This document shows positions 47,433 through 56,088 of a stretch of DNA of 59,120 nt, one piece after another (the stretch's first letter is position 1; each line of letters begins with the position of its first letter). Under the pieces are notes generated by a model, which had not been told where the DNA came from, searched no databases, and saw nothing but the letters and a program-made list of their open reading frames with translations. Position numbers and translations under genes: made by a program. This stretch comes from an uncultured Treponema sp. (lineage in GTDB: Bacteria; Spirochaetota; Spirochaetia; Treponematales; Treponemataceae), in contig CALDIB010000053.1 in assembly GCA_937902125.1 (NCBI GenBank), positions 1 to 59,120 on the forward strand, read 5' to 3'.

Positions 47433-50400
47433 TTGTATAAGCCGGTAGATCCAAAAGCGGAATTTCCCAAGCAGGAAGAAGAAGTCTTAAAATATTGGAG
47501 CGACAACGAGATTTTTAAAAAGTCCATTTCCCAGCGGGAGGGCGCGGAAGAATTCATTTTTTACGACGGACCGCCCTTCGCCACTGGCTTGCCTCACTTT
47601 GGCCACTTCATTCCCTCAACAATAAAAGACATCATTCCCAGATACCAAACCATGCGGGGAAAAAGGGTTGACCGCCGCTTTGGTTGGGACTGCCACGGCC
47701 TTCCCGTGGAAAATTTGATAGAAAAGGAATTGGGAATCAATTCCAAGCACGAAATAGAAGAATACGGTGTGGCAAACTTTAACGACAAGTGCCGAGCGAG
47801 CGTTTTAAAATACACAGGCGAATGGCGAAAGACCATCACCCGCATGGGCCGCTGGGTTGACTTTGACCGCGACTACAAGACCATGAACCCGGACTACATG
47901 GAGTCCATTTGGTGGGTGGCCAAGAGCCTTTGGGACAAGGGCTTGATTTACGAAGGAAAATATATCCTGCCTTACTGCCCGCGATGCTCCACGGTTCTTT
48001 CAAGCCACGAGCTTGCGCAGGGCTACAAGGAAGTCCAAGATCCCGCGATTACAATCCGCTTTAAAATTACCGCCGCGCCCAAGGGCTTTGACGACCCCGA
48101 CATGGCCAACGGTTCCACATACTTTTTGGCTTGGACGACAACGCCTTGGACTCTTCCTTCAAACCAAGGCTTGGCCATGGGCCCGGAAATTGAATATGTC
48201 AAAATCTTGGACAAGGATTCCGGCGACCATTACATTTTGGCCCAAAGCCGCCTTTCTTCCTACTACAAGGACGAGAGCGAATACGAAATCATTTACAAGA
48301 GGCCCGGAAAAGATTTCTTGGGCGCCAAATACGAACCCCTCTTTGATTACTTCAAGAACTTGGCGAAAAACAAGGACGGAAGCGACGGCGCCTTTAGGCT
48401 TTTTAACGCGGACTATGTTTCCACCGAAGACGGAACTGGCATTGTCCACTTGGCGCCCAGCTTTGGCGAAGACGACAGCCAGGTTTTCAAAAAGGAAAAT
48501 TCAGGAAAATCCGCCGACGCGCAAATTCCTTTTATGGAGCCCATTGACGCGGAATGCAAATTTACAAAGGAAGTTCCCGACTACGCCGGCCGCTTTGTAA
48601 AGGAATGCGACAAGGACATTATGGACCGCCTTAAAAAGGAAGGCAAGCTTGTCCGCCGGGAGCAAATCAAGCACCAGTATCCCCACTGCTGGAGGTGCGG
48701 CTCTCCCTTGATTTATCGGGGAATCGGAAGCTGGTTTGTAAAAGTGGCCGGGGAAAACCAAAAGCTTTTAAAGGCCAACAGCCAAATCAAGTGGCAGCCC
48801 GCCCACATCAAGGACGGCCGTTTTGGAAAATGGCTTGAGGGAGCGCGGGATTGGGCGGTAAGCCGAAACCGCTACTGGGGAAACCCCATTCCGATTTGGA
48901 AGTGCCCGGACTGCAAAAAAACTTTGTGCGTTGGAAGCCGCCAAGAATTAAAGGATTTAAGCGGCGTTTACCCCGACGACCTCCACAAGCAGTATGTGGA
49001 CAAGATAGAAATTCCTTGCTCTTGCGGAAGCAAGATGAAGCGCATTCCGGAAGTCTTTGACTGCTGGTTTGAGTCGGGCAGCATGCCTTACGCGCAGCTT
49101 CACTATCCCTTTGAAAACAAGGAATTTTTTGAAAAGCATTTTCCTGCCGACTTTATCAGCGAAGGCCTTGACCAAACCCGCGGCTGGTTCTACACCTTGA
49201 CGGTTTTGGCCGCGGAATTGTTCGACAAGCCCGCCTTTAAAAACTGCATCGTAAACGGTTTGGTGTTGGCAAGTGACGGACGCAAAATGTCCAAGTCTCT
49301 TAAGAATTACACCGACCCTGTTGAGGCCATCAACATGTTCGGCGCCGACGCCTTGCGCTTGTTCTTGATGCATTCGGCGGTTGTAAAGGCCGACGACCTT
49401 CGCTATTCCGACGACGGCGTTAAGGAGATTCTAAAGTCAATTTTGATTCCCCTTTGGAACAGCTATTCCTTCTTTGTGACTTACGCCAACATTGACAAGA
49501 TTCAGCCCGACGGAAAACTGTTTGAAAAGGCCTTGCCGCAAAATCCCCTTGACCGCTGGATTTTGAGCGTGACCCAATCTTTGGTGAAGAATGTCACCGC
49601 GGCGTTGGACGACTACGACTTGAGCGGCGCCATTGACCCGATTGTGGCCTTCATCGACCAGCTTAACAACTGGTACATCCGCAGAAGCCGCCGCCGCTTT
49701 TGGAAGAGCGAAAACGATTCCGACAAGGCTGAGGCCTACGAAGCCTTGTATTTGGCGCTTAAAACTTTCGCGCAAGTCAGCGCTCCTTTCATTCCCTTTG
49801 TCACCGAGCAGATTTGGCAAAACTTGAAAGTTTCCGGCGACTCGGAAAGCGTTCACCTTAGCGACTGGCCAAAATACAACGAGGCCATGCGGGACGAAAA
49901 GTTGGAGTTCAAGATGGCCACGGTTCAAAAGGCGGTTTCCATGGGCCACAGCCTAAGAAACCAATTCAACATAAAGAACCGCCAGCCCCTTTCCGCCGTC
50001 GCCCTTGTAACGAGAGACGCGGAGGAAAAGAAAGTCCTCGCCGAGATGGAAGACGCCATTCGCGAGGAGCTTAACGTAAAGAAAGTTGTCTTCCACGACC
50101 GCGAGGACGAGCTTGTAGAATACAAGGCCAAGGCCAATTTTAAGGTTCTTGGAAAAGAATTGGGCCCCTTGATGAAGCTTGCCGCGACAAAAATCTCCGC
50201 TCTTGGACAAAACGAAATCCAGTCAATCTTGGACGGCTCAAAGCTTTCTCTTGACGTTGAAGGTAAGAGCGTAGATTTGACCGAAGAAAAAATCATCGTG
50301 GAGCGAATTGAAAAGGAAGGCCTTAAGGTCGTGAACGACGGAACCCTTACGGTGGGCCTTGAGACCAACATCACCGACGAACTTAAAAAAGAAGGCTGGG

Positions 50401-50636
50401 CGCGCGACCTTGTTCGCGGCATTCAGAACCTGCGCAAGGAAAGCGGCCTTAGCGTCACTGACAGAATCAACCTTAAGGTCTTTGGCGACTCTGAGCTTAA
50501 GGACGCTTGGGCCATGTTCTCGGACTTTGTTTCCGGCGAAACCTTGGCCGCGAGCGCCGAGTGGTCTGAAGATGCGGGAGCGACTGTAGTTGAAGCTGAC
50601 GATAAAAAATGGAGAGTGAAAATTGAAAAGAACTAA
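47433..50636 (+). CDS. ileS: Isoleucyl-tRNA synthetase (eukaryote-like long type)
   Basis: This 1067-aa class I synthetase starts at TTG 47433 behind CGAGG; more upstream in-frame starts lie before the promoter and are rejected. The HIGH motif is HFGH at 55-58 ('GPPFATGLPHFGH') and KMSKS is at 618-622. The editing (CP1) domain contains 'AWTTTPWTLPSNQGLA', and a zinc-ribbon-like 'CWRCGS' and 'CPDCKK' are present. The C-terminal extension beyond the anticodon domain matches the long eukaryote/type-2 IleRS class, which is often mupirocin-tolerant. Resistance is a class property, not shown here. Confidence 0.95.
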   Translation: MYKPVDPKAEFPKQEEEVLKYWSDNEIFKKSISQREGAEEFIFYDGPPFATGLPHFGHFIPSTIKDIIPRYQTMRGKRVDRRFGWDCHGLPVENLIEKELGINSKHEIEEYGVANFNDKCRASVLKYTGEWRKTITRMGRWVDFDRDYKTMNPDYMESIWWVAKSLWDKGLIYEGKYILPYCPRCSTVLSSHELAQGYKEVQDPAITIRFKITAAPKGFDDPDMANGSTYFLAWTTTPWTLPSNQGLAMGPEIEYVKILDKDSGDHYILAQSRLSSYYKDESEYEIIYKRPGKDFLGAKYEPLFDYFKNLAKNKDGSDGAFRLFNADYVSTEDGTGIVHLAPSFGEDDSQVFKKENSGKSADAQIPFMEPIDAECKFTKEVPDYAGRFVKECDKDIMDRLKKEGKLVRREQIKHQYPHCWRCGSPLIYRGIGSWFVKVAGENQKLLKANSQIKWQPAHIKDGRFGKWLEGARDWAVSRNRYWGNPIPIWKCPDCKKTLCVGSRQELKDLSGVYPDDLHKQYVDKIEIPCSCGSKMKRIPEVFDCWFESGSMPYAQLHYPFENKEFFEKHFPADFISEGLDQTRGWFYTLTVLAAELFDKPAFKNCIVNGLVLASDGRKMSKSLKNYTDPVEAINMFGADALRLFLMHSAVVKADDLRYSDDGVKEILKSILIPLWNSYSFFVTYANIDKIQPDGKLFEKALPQNPLDRWILSVTQSLVKNVTAALDDYDLSGAIDPIVAFIDQLNNWYIRRSRRRFWKSENDSDKAEAYEALYLALKTFAQVSAPFIPFVTEQIWQNLKVSGDSESVHLSDWPKYNEAMRDEKLEFKMATVQKAVSMGHSLRNQFNIKNRQPLSAVALVTRDAEEKKVLAEMEDAIREELNVKKVVFHDREDELVEYKAKANFKVLGKELGPLMKLAATKISALGQNEIQSILDGSKLSLDVEGKSVDLTEEKIIVERIEKEGLKVVNDGTLTVGLETNITDELKKEGWARDLVRGIQNLRKESGLSVTDRINLKVFGDSELKDAWAMFSDFVSGETLAASAEWSEDAGATVVEADDKKWRVKIEKN

Positions 50637-51534
50637 TTGTTTTGTTTTGGCGGCGGCCGCAAGCCTCGCGCTTTTTGTCCTTGGATCCTGCGCCTCTGTC
50701 ATGGGCTCAAGCGTCAAGGTGAACGCCTTTGACACCATGGACCAAGACTCTCTTGTTTACATCAGCGTCCCTGTGGGCGTTCACAGCGAGTTCACCAACA
50801 GCCTTTTAAAGTCGATGATTGGCAGCGACGTTTCCGACAAATACATAAAGAATGTTACTGACAGCATTGACCGCGTTTATGTTGGAATCGGAAGCCCCTC
50901 AAACAAAAGCCGCCTTCAAGTTGCTTGCGACGGAACCGTTTCCACGGCTTCAAAGCTGGCTCTTTCGTCCACTGAATATTTTTCAAAAAAAATCCAAAAC
51001 GTCAACACGGCAGGCCTTTATCAGGTTTACACTGAAAAAAAATCCGGCGTTCAAATTTGCGCTCCTGGAAGCGATTTGATTTTGCTGGGCTCGGACATCA
51101 CGCCTCAGCTTGAGCGCTACGACTCTGAAGCCAACTCCCAGTTTCTTTCCGGCATTTTAAATTCTTCGTCGGTCTCAGAATGGAAGGAGAGCGAAGCCTA
51201 CAAATTTGTGGGCGATTCTTCAACGGACAACATTCGTCTTTACATGAACAAGCCCCTTTCTTTCATTACAAACCTTTTGGGAACAAGCCTTTCCTCTTCG
51301 ATTTTTCAGTTGAATTTTATCGAAGGCGAATTTGAAAAGTTGCCTTCAGGAAAGTATTCTGTTGACTTGAACATGGAATTTTCAAAGGACAACCTCATTT
51401 CAAAGGCTGTGGCTTTCCTAAAGGTGGCTCTTTTGATGACTGACTCAAAGGTGACTGCAAGCGACGATCGCCACCTTTCTGTCACCGGCATTCAAGTGTC
51501 TATGGACCAAATGAAAAAAATGCTTGGCATTTAA
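50623..51534 (+). CDS. Lipoprotein of unknown function
   Basis: This 303-aa protein starts at TTG 50623 behind GGAGAG, overlapping the ileS end by 14 nt. A lipoprotein signal ends in 'LFVLGSC'. The mature part is mixed alpha/beta with 'DSLVYISVPVGVHSEF' and 'VTDSIDRVYVGIGSP', and no recognised catalytic motif. A spirochaete outer-surface or periplasmic lipoprotein is plausible. Coupling to ileS is probably positional only. Confidence 0.7.
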   Translation: MKRTNCFVLAAAASLALFVLGSCASVMGSSVKVNAFDTMDQDSLVYISVPVGVHSEFTNSLLKSMIGSDVSDKYIKNVTDSIDRVYVGIGSPSNKSRLQVACDGTVSTASKLALSSTEYFSKKIQNVNTAGLYQVYTEKKSGVQICAPGSDLILLGSDITPQLERYDSEANSQFLSGILNSSSVSEWKESEAYKFVGDSSTDNIRLYMNKPLSFITNLLGTSLSSSIFQLNFIEGEFEKLPSGKYSVDLNMEFSKDNLISKAVAFLKVALLMTDSKVTASDDRHLSVTGIQVSMDQMKKMLGI

Positions 51535-51560
51535 AGCGCGCAAAATTGGAGGAATGAAAA

Positions 51561-52601
51561 ATGGCGGACGACAAGATTATTTTAAAGGCGGAAGACCTTG
51601 ACGGATATTTGACGGAAGGCGACCAAGAGGACTTGAAAAAGATGGCCGCGATGTATGAAGAGACGATGAAGGCCTTTAGTCCCTTGGACAAGGAAAAGAC
51701 AATCCAGCAGTTTAACAAGATGGGTCATATGATGCAGGACATCCTAAAAAAGCATCCTTCCATCAAAGTCTTTTCTTTTGAAACGGAAGAGGGGAGCCAC
51801 GCCGAGGCAAGCCATGTCATTTCAAAGCTTAGAAGCGTCAATACCGACAACCACGAATTTGTCTACTACACCCAGCGCGCTTACGAGATGCTTTTTAGGC
51901 TTGCCTACACAGGCCCTCATTCCGACAAAAAAAATTTCATCGTGACGTCAACTCCGGTCACGAATCCCGTGCAAAATTACGCTGTCCACAAGATTCCCGA
52001 CATTGACTCGGAAATCTCAAACTCTGTGATGTGCGTAATGCTTAGAGGAGCCCTTCTTCCCAGCATCATCATGTCAAAGGAAATCGAAGAGTATTCCTCA
52101 AACGGCTATGTCACTCCCTTCGCGCTTTTTAAAATCAACCGGGACGACACCAAGCAAGAAAACAACATGCAATACATTCTTGACCTAAAAAAGTCATTCT
52201 TTAACCTTGAGAAGCTTGACGGAAAGGACTTGATTTTCGCCGATCCTATGAACGCCACCGGCGGCTCCCTTGTCACTGTCGTAAAATATCTTCAAAGCCA
52301 AGGCGTCCGCCCCCGCTCAATAAAATTCTTCAACATAATCTCGGCGCTCAAAGGCTCCTTAAGAATCAGCCGCGCCCTTGAAAATTGCGTTTGCTACACC
52401 TTGTGGATGGATCCGGCCTTGAACAAGAGCGCCTACATCATGCCGGGCCTTGGGGACGCGGGCGACCGCTTGAACGGATGCGACAAAAAGGAAAATCCCC
52501 GCAACATCATCCGCCTTATTGCCAATTACGGAAGCACAATCAACGGTTTGTATAATTCCCAGCTTGCCGAAATTGAGTCTATGGTTTTGGACAAGGCCTG
52601 A
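51561..52601 (+). CDS. Uracil phosphoribosyltransferase-like protein with N-terminal extension
   Basis: This 346-aa protein follows TGGAGGAATG. The C-terminal ~210 residues are UPRTase-like: the PRPP-binding loop reads 'FADPMNATGGSLVTVVKYL' and the uracil-site segment 'MPGLGDAGDRLNG' matches the family 'PGLGDAGDR'. The N-terminal ~120 residues are an extra helical domain not found in standard Upp (about 210 aa). It could be a salvage UPRTase, or a PRTase-fold protein with another role. It overlaps the next gene by one base (TGATG). Confidence 0.75.
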   Translation: MADDKIILKAEDLDGYLTEGDQEDLKKMAAMYEETMKAFSPLDKEKTIQQFNKMGHMMQDILKKHPSIKVFSFETEEGSHAEASHVISKLRSVNTDNHEFVYYTQRAYEMLFRLAYTGPHSDKKNFIVTSTPVTNPVQNYAVHKIPDIDSEISNSVMCVMLRGALLPSIIMSKEIEEYSSNGYVTPFALFKINRDDTKQENNMQYILDLKKSFFNLEKLDGKDLIFADPMNATGGSLVTVVKYLQSQGVRPRSIKFFNIISALKGSLRISRALENCVCYTLWMDPALNKSAYIMPGLGDAGDRLNGCDKKENPRNIIRLIANYGSTINGLYNSQLAEIESMVLDKA

Positions 52602-53239
52602 TGTTAAAAAAAGCCGCCGCCGCCGCATTGTTTTGCCTCGCTTTGGTCTCTTGCAAGAGCACCCGTTTTTTTGTTCCCGGAGAAAAGAAAGTCGCCGTGG
52701 ACAATATTTTTATTGAGTATTACAACATCGCGGAAGAGTACTTCAAGCTTAAAAATTACTCAAAGGCGGCGGACTATTACATTAAGTCTTCGTCAAACGA
52801 ACGCATTTTTAACGCCGCCTATTTTAAGGCCGCCCGCTCATACGCGCTGGCAAAAGATTGGTCCAAGGCCGTGGACATTTACAATCAAATTTTAAAAAAG
52901 GACAAGGACAATTCAAGCGTTAAGGAAAGCTTGGCTTACATTTACGCAATGACAAACGATTTTGAAAGATCGGAGCGCTTGTATTTGGAGCTGATTTCTG
53001 AAAATCCAGATTCGGCCCAAATCCTTGTGAATTACGCGACTGTTTTGACCACCCTTGAAAAATACCAAGATGCGGCCGAACAGCTTGCCGTGATAAAAGA
53101 AAAGTTTCCTGACGAAGAGAAAATAAAGGCCCTTGAGTCAAAAATAAACGAGGCCTTGAATCCGCCTGTGGATGAAAGCAAGGGACAAATTCCAAAAGAA
53201 CTTGAAAAGGATTTGGAACTTGCCCCTCCTAAAAAATAG
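52601..53239 (+). CDS. TPR-repeat lipoprotein
   Basis: This 212-aa protein has a lipobox 'LALVSC' and then a helical TPR array (~35-175; e.g. 'YNIAEEYFKLKNYSKAADYY' and 'AKDWSKAVDIYNQILKKDKD'). The C-terminus is Pro/Glu/Lys rich. It resembles BamD-like or general scaffold lipoproteins in shape, but no specific family is claimed. Its stop is 3 bp from the convergent gene's stop. Confidence 0.75.
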   Translation: MLKKAAAAALFCLALVSCKSTRFFVPGEKKVAVDNIFIEYYNIAEEYFKLKNYSKAADYYIKSSSNERIFNAAYFKAARSYALAKDWSKAVDIYNQILKKDKDNSSVKESLAYIYAMTNDFERSERLYLELISENPDSAQILVNYATVLTTLEKYQDAAEQLAVIKEKFPDEEKIKALESKINEALNPPVDESKGQIPKELEKDLELAPPKK

Positions 53240-53242
53240 CGC

Positions 53243-54547
53243 TTAGTTTTGCCCGTTCAGGTTTTCAGCTTCTTGGCCTTCGTCTTGGCCGCCCATAAAT
53301 TTTCTGTATTTTTCAGGGTTGACCCTAAACGCTATGATTGGACTGTCCGCTTCGCCGCTGGCGTGGGCAAGCGCCTGCTGGGCCTCGTTTTTAAGGCGTT
53401 CCGCCGAGATGAGCCGCAGGGAGCGGCTTGAGATTCCAATCAAAGGCTTTGAGCTTTGTCCTGCGGAACTTAAGGCGCCTGTCATTTCCGCGTGCAAGAG
53501 TTCCGCGTTTTGCATGGCTTGGTCAATGTCGCAGCGCTGCATGATTGCCGCGAATCCGTCTTCTCCGCATTCAAAAATAAAATCCTTGAACTGGAAAAAG
53601 TTTTGCAAGACTTGGCAAATGTTTCCGTAGTAGTCTGATTCTTTTGTCATGCCCGGAATTTTTATCACCGCAAGAGCCAAGTCTTGCTCGCTTGACGCGG
53701 CGCGGACCAATTCTGATTCCAAGCGCGTTTCCAAGTATGATTCCCAGCCAAATCCGCTTGCCGGCGAGAACAAGCCTTTTTCGCTTTCGTCTGAAAGTTT
53801 TTCTTCCGCCTTGTGATCCGCGTAGGCGTTTTCAAGGGGATTGTAGTCAACCTTTTCGCCGTCGCTGTCTTGCGCGGCTTCTTCTTGGCCTTGTTCTTGA
53901 AACTCCGCTTGCGGCGCTTCTTCTTGGGCTTGCTCTTGAATTTCTTTTTGGGCTTCTTCTTGAGGAGCTTGAATTTCATTTTCGTCAAAAAGCGATTCTC
54001 CAAAGTCGTCGTCAACCTTTGTCTTTTTAAAGTCAACGTCGCTTTCTTCTTGTCCGCTTTCGCCCAAGTAAAGGCTAAGAAGCAAAATGCAAGAGAGCAG
54101 GGTTCCCGCGAGGATTATTATGAACGCGATTTTTGCTCTATAGTAAATGATTGAGGACGAAACTGCGTAAATGTTCGCGTCAAGGCGTATGTCCGCTCCG
54201 TCGCCTCCCGCTATTCTAGTGCTGAAGGCTTTTACAAAAACCGAAGGCGAGCGCTCCTCATGCATCGGATAAACATAAGCGTCCTGTCCGTTGACTTTCA
54301 GCCTGATTGACTCAAAGATTTCCGGCGAGCCCACCGCGGAATTGAACAGGTTTAAGAATTCCTTTGAGCCGCTTGAATAAATCTCGCTCGCCTCCGCCGT
54401 TCTGGAAGACAGCTTTTCAAATTTGGCTCCCGCGGCTTTTAAGCCTGAACTGTAGTCAAAATAAACGCATGCGGAAAAAACAATTGCCGTTGCGGCAAAG
54501 ACGCAAGCGATAGCAAGCGCCGCGATTGAAATACCCCTCTTTTTCAT
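53243..54547 (-). CDS. Two-helix membrane protein with degenerate GGDEF-like domain
   Basis: This 434-aa protein has membrane helices at ~7-28 and ~138-162 that flank a periplasmic sensor-sized domain. A long Glu/Gln-rich linker (~165-260, with repeated 'QEEAQ'-type motifs) is followed by a C-terminal domain (~270-425) with the fold pattern of a diguanylate cyclase. The active-site loop there reads 'ECGEDGFAAIM' instead of GG(D/E)EF, so catalysis is unlikely. Its ATG overlaps the DUF115 gene stop, but it also has its own promoter. Confidence 0.7.
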   Translation of the reverse strand: MKKRGISIAALAIACVFAATAIVFSACVYFDYSSGLKAAGAKFEKLSSRTAEASEIYSSGSKEFLNLFNSAVGSPEIFESIRLKVNGQDAYVYPMHEERSPSVFVKAFSTRIAGGDGADIRLDANIYAVSSSIIYYRAKIAFIIILAGTLLSCILLLSLYLGESGQEESDVDFKKTKVDDDFGESLFDENEIQAPQEEAQKEIQEQAQEEAPQAEFQEQGQEEAAQDSDGEKVDYNPLENAYADHKAEEKLSDESEKGLFSPASGFGWESYLETRLESELVRAASSEQDLALAVIKIPGMTKESDYYGNICQVLQNFFQFKDFIFECGEDGFAAIMQRCDIDQAMQNAELLHAEMTGALSSAGQSSKPLIGISSRSLRLISAERLKNEAQQALAHASGEADSPIIAFRVNPEKYRKFMGGQDEGQEAENLNGQN

Positions 54548-56088
54548 AACATAGCATTATACAATAGAATTTTCTTCAGCGCAAGTTTTTTTGCGTCTTT
54601 TATTTGAATTTTATTTTGGCCGCAAAAAACGCTGTCTCTGTCCGCTTGCGTCCTCCAATAAGCCATGTCGGGCAAAATCAAGCTTTCTTCCGGCAAAAAT
54701 TCTTCGCTGTTTTCCAAAAGGCGGCAAATCGAATCAAGCCGGCTTTTAAATGCCGTGAAGTCAAAGTGGCTTTTTAAAAAAAGGCTTTCGCTTTTGCGGC
54801 CTTGGTTTTTAATGTCGTAAATGAAATTGTTCCGTTTAAAGTCTCCCAAAAAACTTTCCATTGTTTCTTGGTATCTAAGAAGAACGGGGCTTTGTAAAAT
54901 GGAGCGCTCGTTTTTTTTCAATTGACTTCTGAACATAAGCCGAGTCCAAGCGCTTTCGGCGCTGTCAATCCTGCTTTGCTTGCATTGATACAAGTCGTCC
55001 AGATAGCTTCCTTTTGCGTAGGCTTTTCCGCGAGAGTATCCAAAGTCCGCTCCAAAAATTTTCACGTTTTTAAATCCGCATTGGAGCGCGAAGTCAACCG
55101 CCGAAATCGCCACCGTTCCGCCGCCGCTTTGAAGCCGTGGAAAGGGATTTTTGCAAAAAGCGCTTGCGAAGGAAATGAGGGGATGGCCGGAATTTGCAAA
55201 AATCAATTTTCCATTGTTGTTGAGCGCGTAGTTGGCTATTGACGAGTCCGCGCCCAAATCTAAGACAAAAATCATGCCCTTGCAATCGCAAGCGTAAAAG
55301 TGCTCCGCGCTTAAAAACTGCGCGTCTATGGAAACCACGGCGTCAACCTTAATTTTTCTTCTTGCAAAAGATTTTAGCGCGGTGTCAGTGGCGATGACAA
55401 AATATTTGTTCCGCTCTTGTTTTATCAAGTCCGCCGTTTGGTCAAGGCTTGGTCCGGCGGCGATTACCGCGGCCGTTTTTTGCAAATCGCTTTGAGACAC
55501 GCAAAAGGCTTCTTGTTTTTTTTCTTGAATTTTTTTTAAAACTCTTAAATTGCAAAAAATGTTTTTTGACCACAAGCGTCCGAAACGCGCCTGCGTTGAA
55601 TAGTCCGCGCTTATTGACGGCAAAAGGGCCTTTATCCTTTTTATGATTGTCTCAAAGTCTTGTCCTGCTTCTTGCGACCACGAGCGCAAGGTCAGGATTT
55701 CAAGGTTTCCGTAATGGGCAGGAAAATAATTTTGGCTCAGCGCGCTTTCCGCCGCTCCCTCTTGGTCGGCGGCGCAAAAGACAATCCTTTTGTCCTCAAA
55801 AAGTTTTTTTATCAAGGGAACATTTTCTTTTAAGAAATCCAAATCCTCTTGGCTCTTTTCAATCGCAAGAATTTTGCAACCTGGGTTTCTGCGCAAAAGA
55901 GATTGCAAATGAAAGCCGCCTGCCGCGCCAAGAACTACGGCAAAAAAAATCTCTCCATTTTTTTCCGGGGCAAAATTTTCCGCTTCCCGCTGGGGGGCGT
56001 ATTTTGAGTGCGCGGCTTTTCCAGACGCAAAAATTGGAACCTCAAGGGAATTTTTTGCCTGGACGACTTCTTTGTAAAGGCGGCTCAT
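54544..56088 (-). CDS. DUF115 (Maf/MptE-like) flagellin accessory protein, copy 2
   Basis: This 514-aa protein starts at 56088, where the ATG overlaps the upstream stop (ATGA); longer in-frame extensions are rejected. It has the MAF_flag10/DUF115 core: 'TAAVIAAGPSLDQTADLIKQ', 'VDAVVSIDAQFLSAEHF', 'KLIFANSGHPLISFAS' and 'VKIFGADFGYSRGKAYAKGS'. In Campylobacter and Helicobacter such proteins act in flagellin glycosylation with nonulosonic acids; the fold is shared with the archaeal pterin diphosphokinase MptE. Flagellin modification is the likely role in a spirochaete. It is a paralogue of the gene immediately upstream. Confidence 0.85.
   Translation of the reverse strand: MSRLYKEVVQAKNSLEVPIFASGKAAHSKYAPQREAENFAPEKNGEIFFAVVLGAAGGFHLQSLLRRNPGCKILAIEKSQEDLDFLKENVPLIKKLFEDKRIVFCAADQEGAAESALSQNYFPAHYGNLEILTLRSWSQEAGQDFETIIKRIKALLPSISADYSTQARFGRLWSKNIFCNLRVLKKIQEKKQEAFCVSQSDLQKTAAVIAAGPSLDQTADLIKQERNKYFVIATDTALKSFARRKIKVDAVVSIDAQFLSAEHFYACDCKGMIFVLDLGADSSIANYALNNNGKLIFANSGHPLISFASAFCKNPFPRLQSGGGTVAISAVDFALQCGFKNVKIFGADFGYSRGKAYAKGSYLDDLYQCKQSRIDSAESAWTRLMFRSQLKKNERSILQSPVLLRYQETMESFLGDFKRNNFIYDIKNQGRKSESLFLKSHFDFTAFKSRLDSICRLLENSEEFLPEESLILPDMAYWRTQADRDSVFCGQNKIQIKDAKKLALKKILLYNAML
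54556..54584 (-). promoter_or_regulatory. Internal promoter for the GGDEF-like gene
   Basis: On the - strand: TTGCGC (54579-54584), a 17-bp spacer and TATAAT (54556-54561), inside the 3' end of the DUF115 gene. The ATG at 54547 is 8 nt downstream of the -10 box. Confidence 0.6.
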
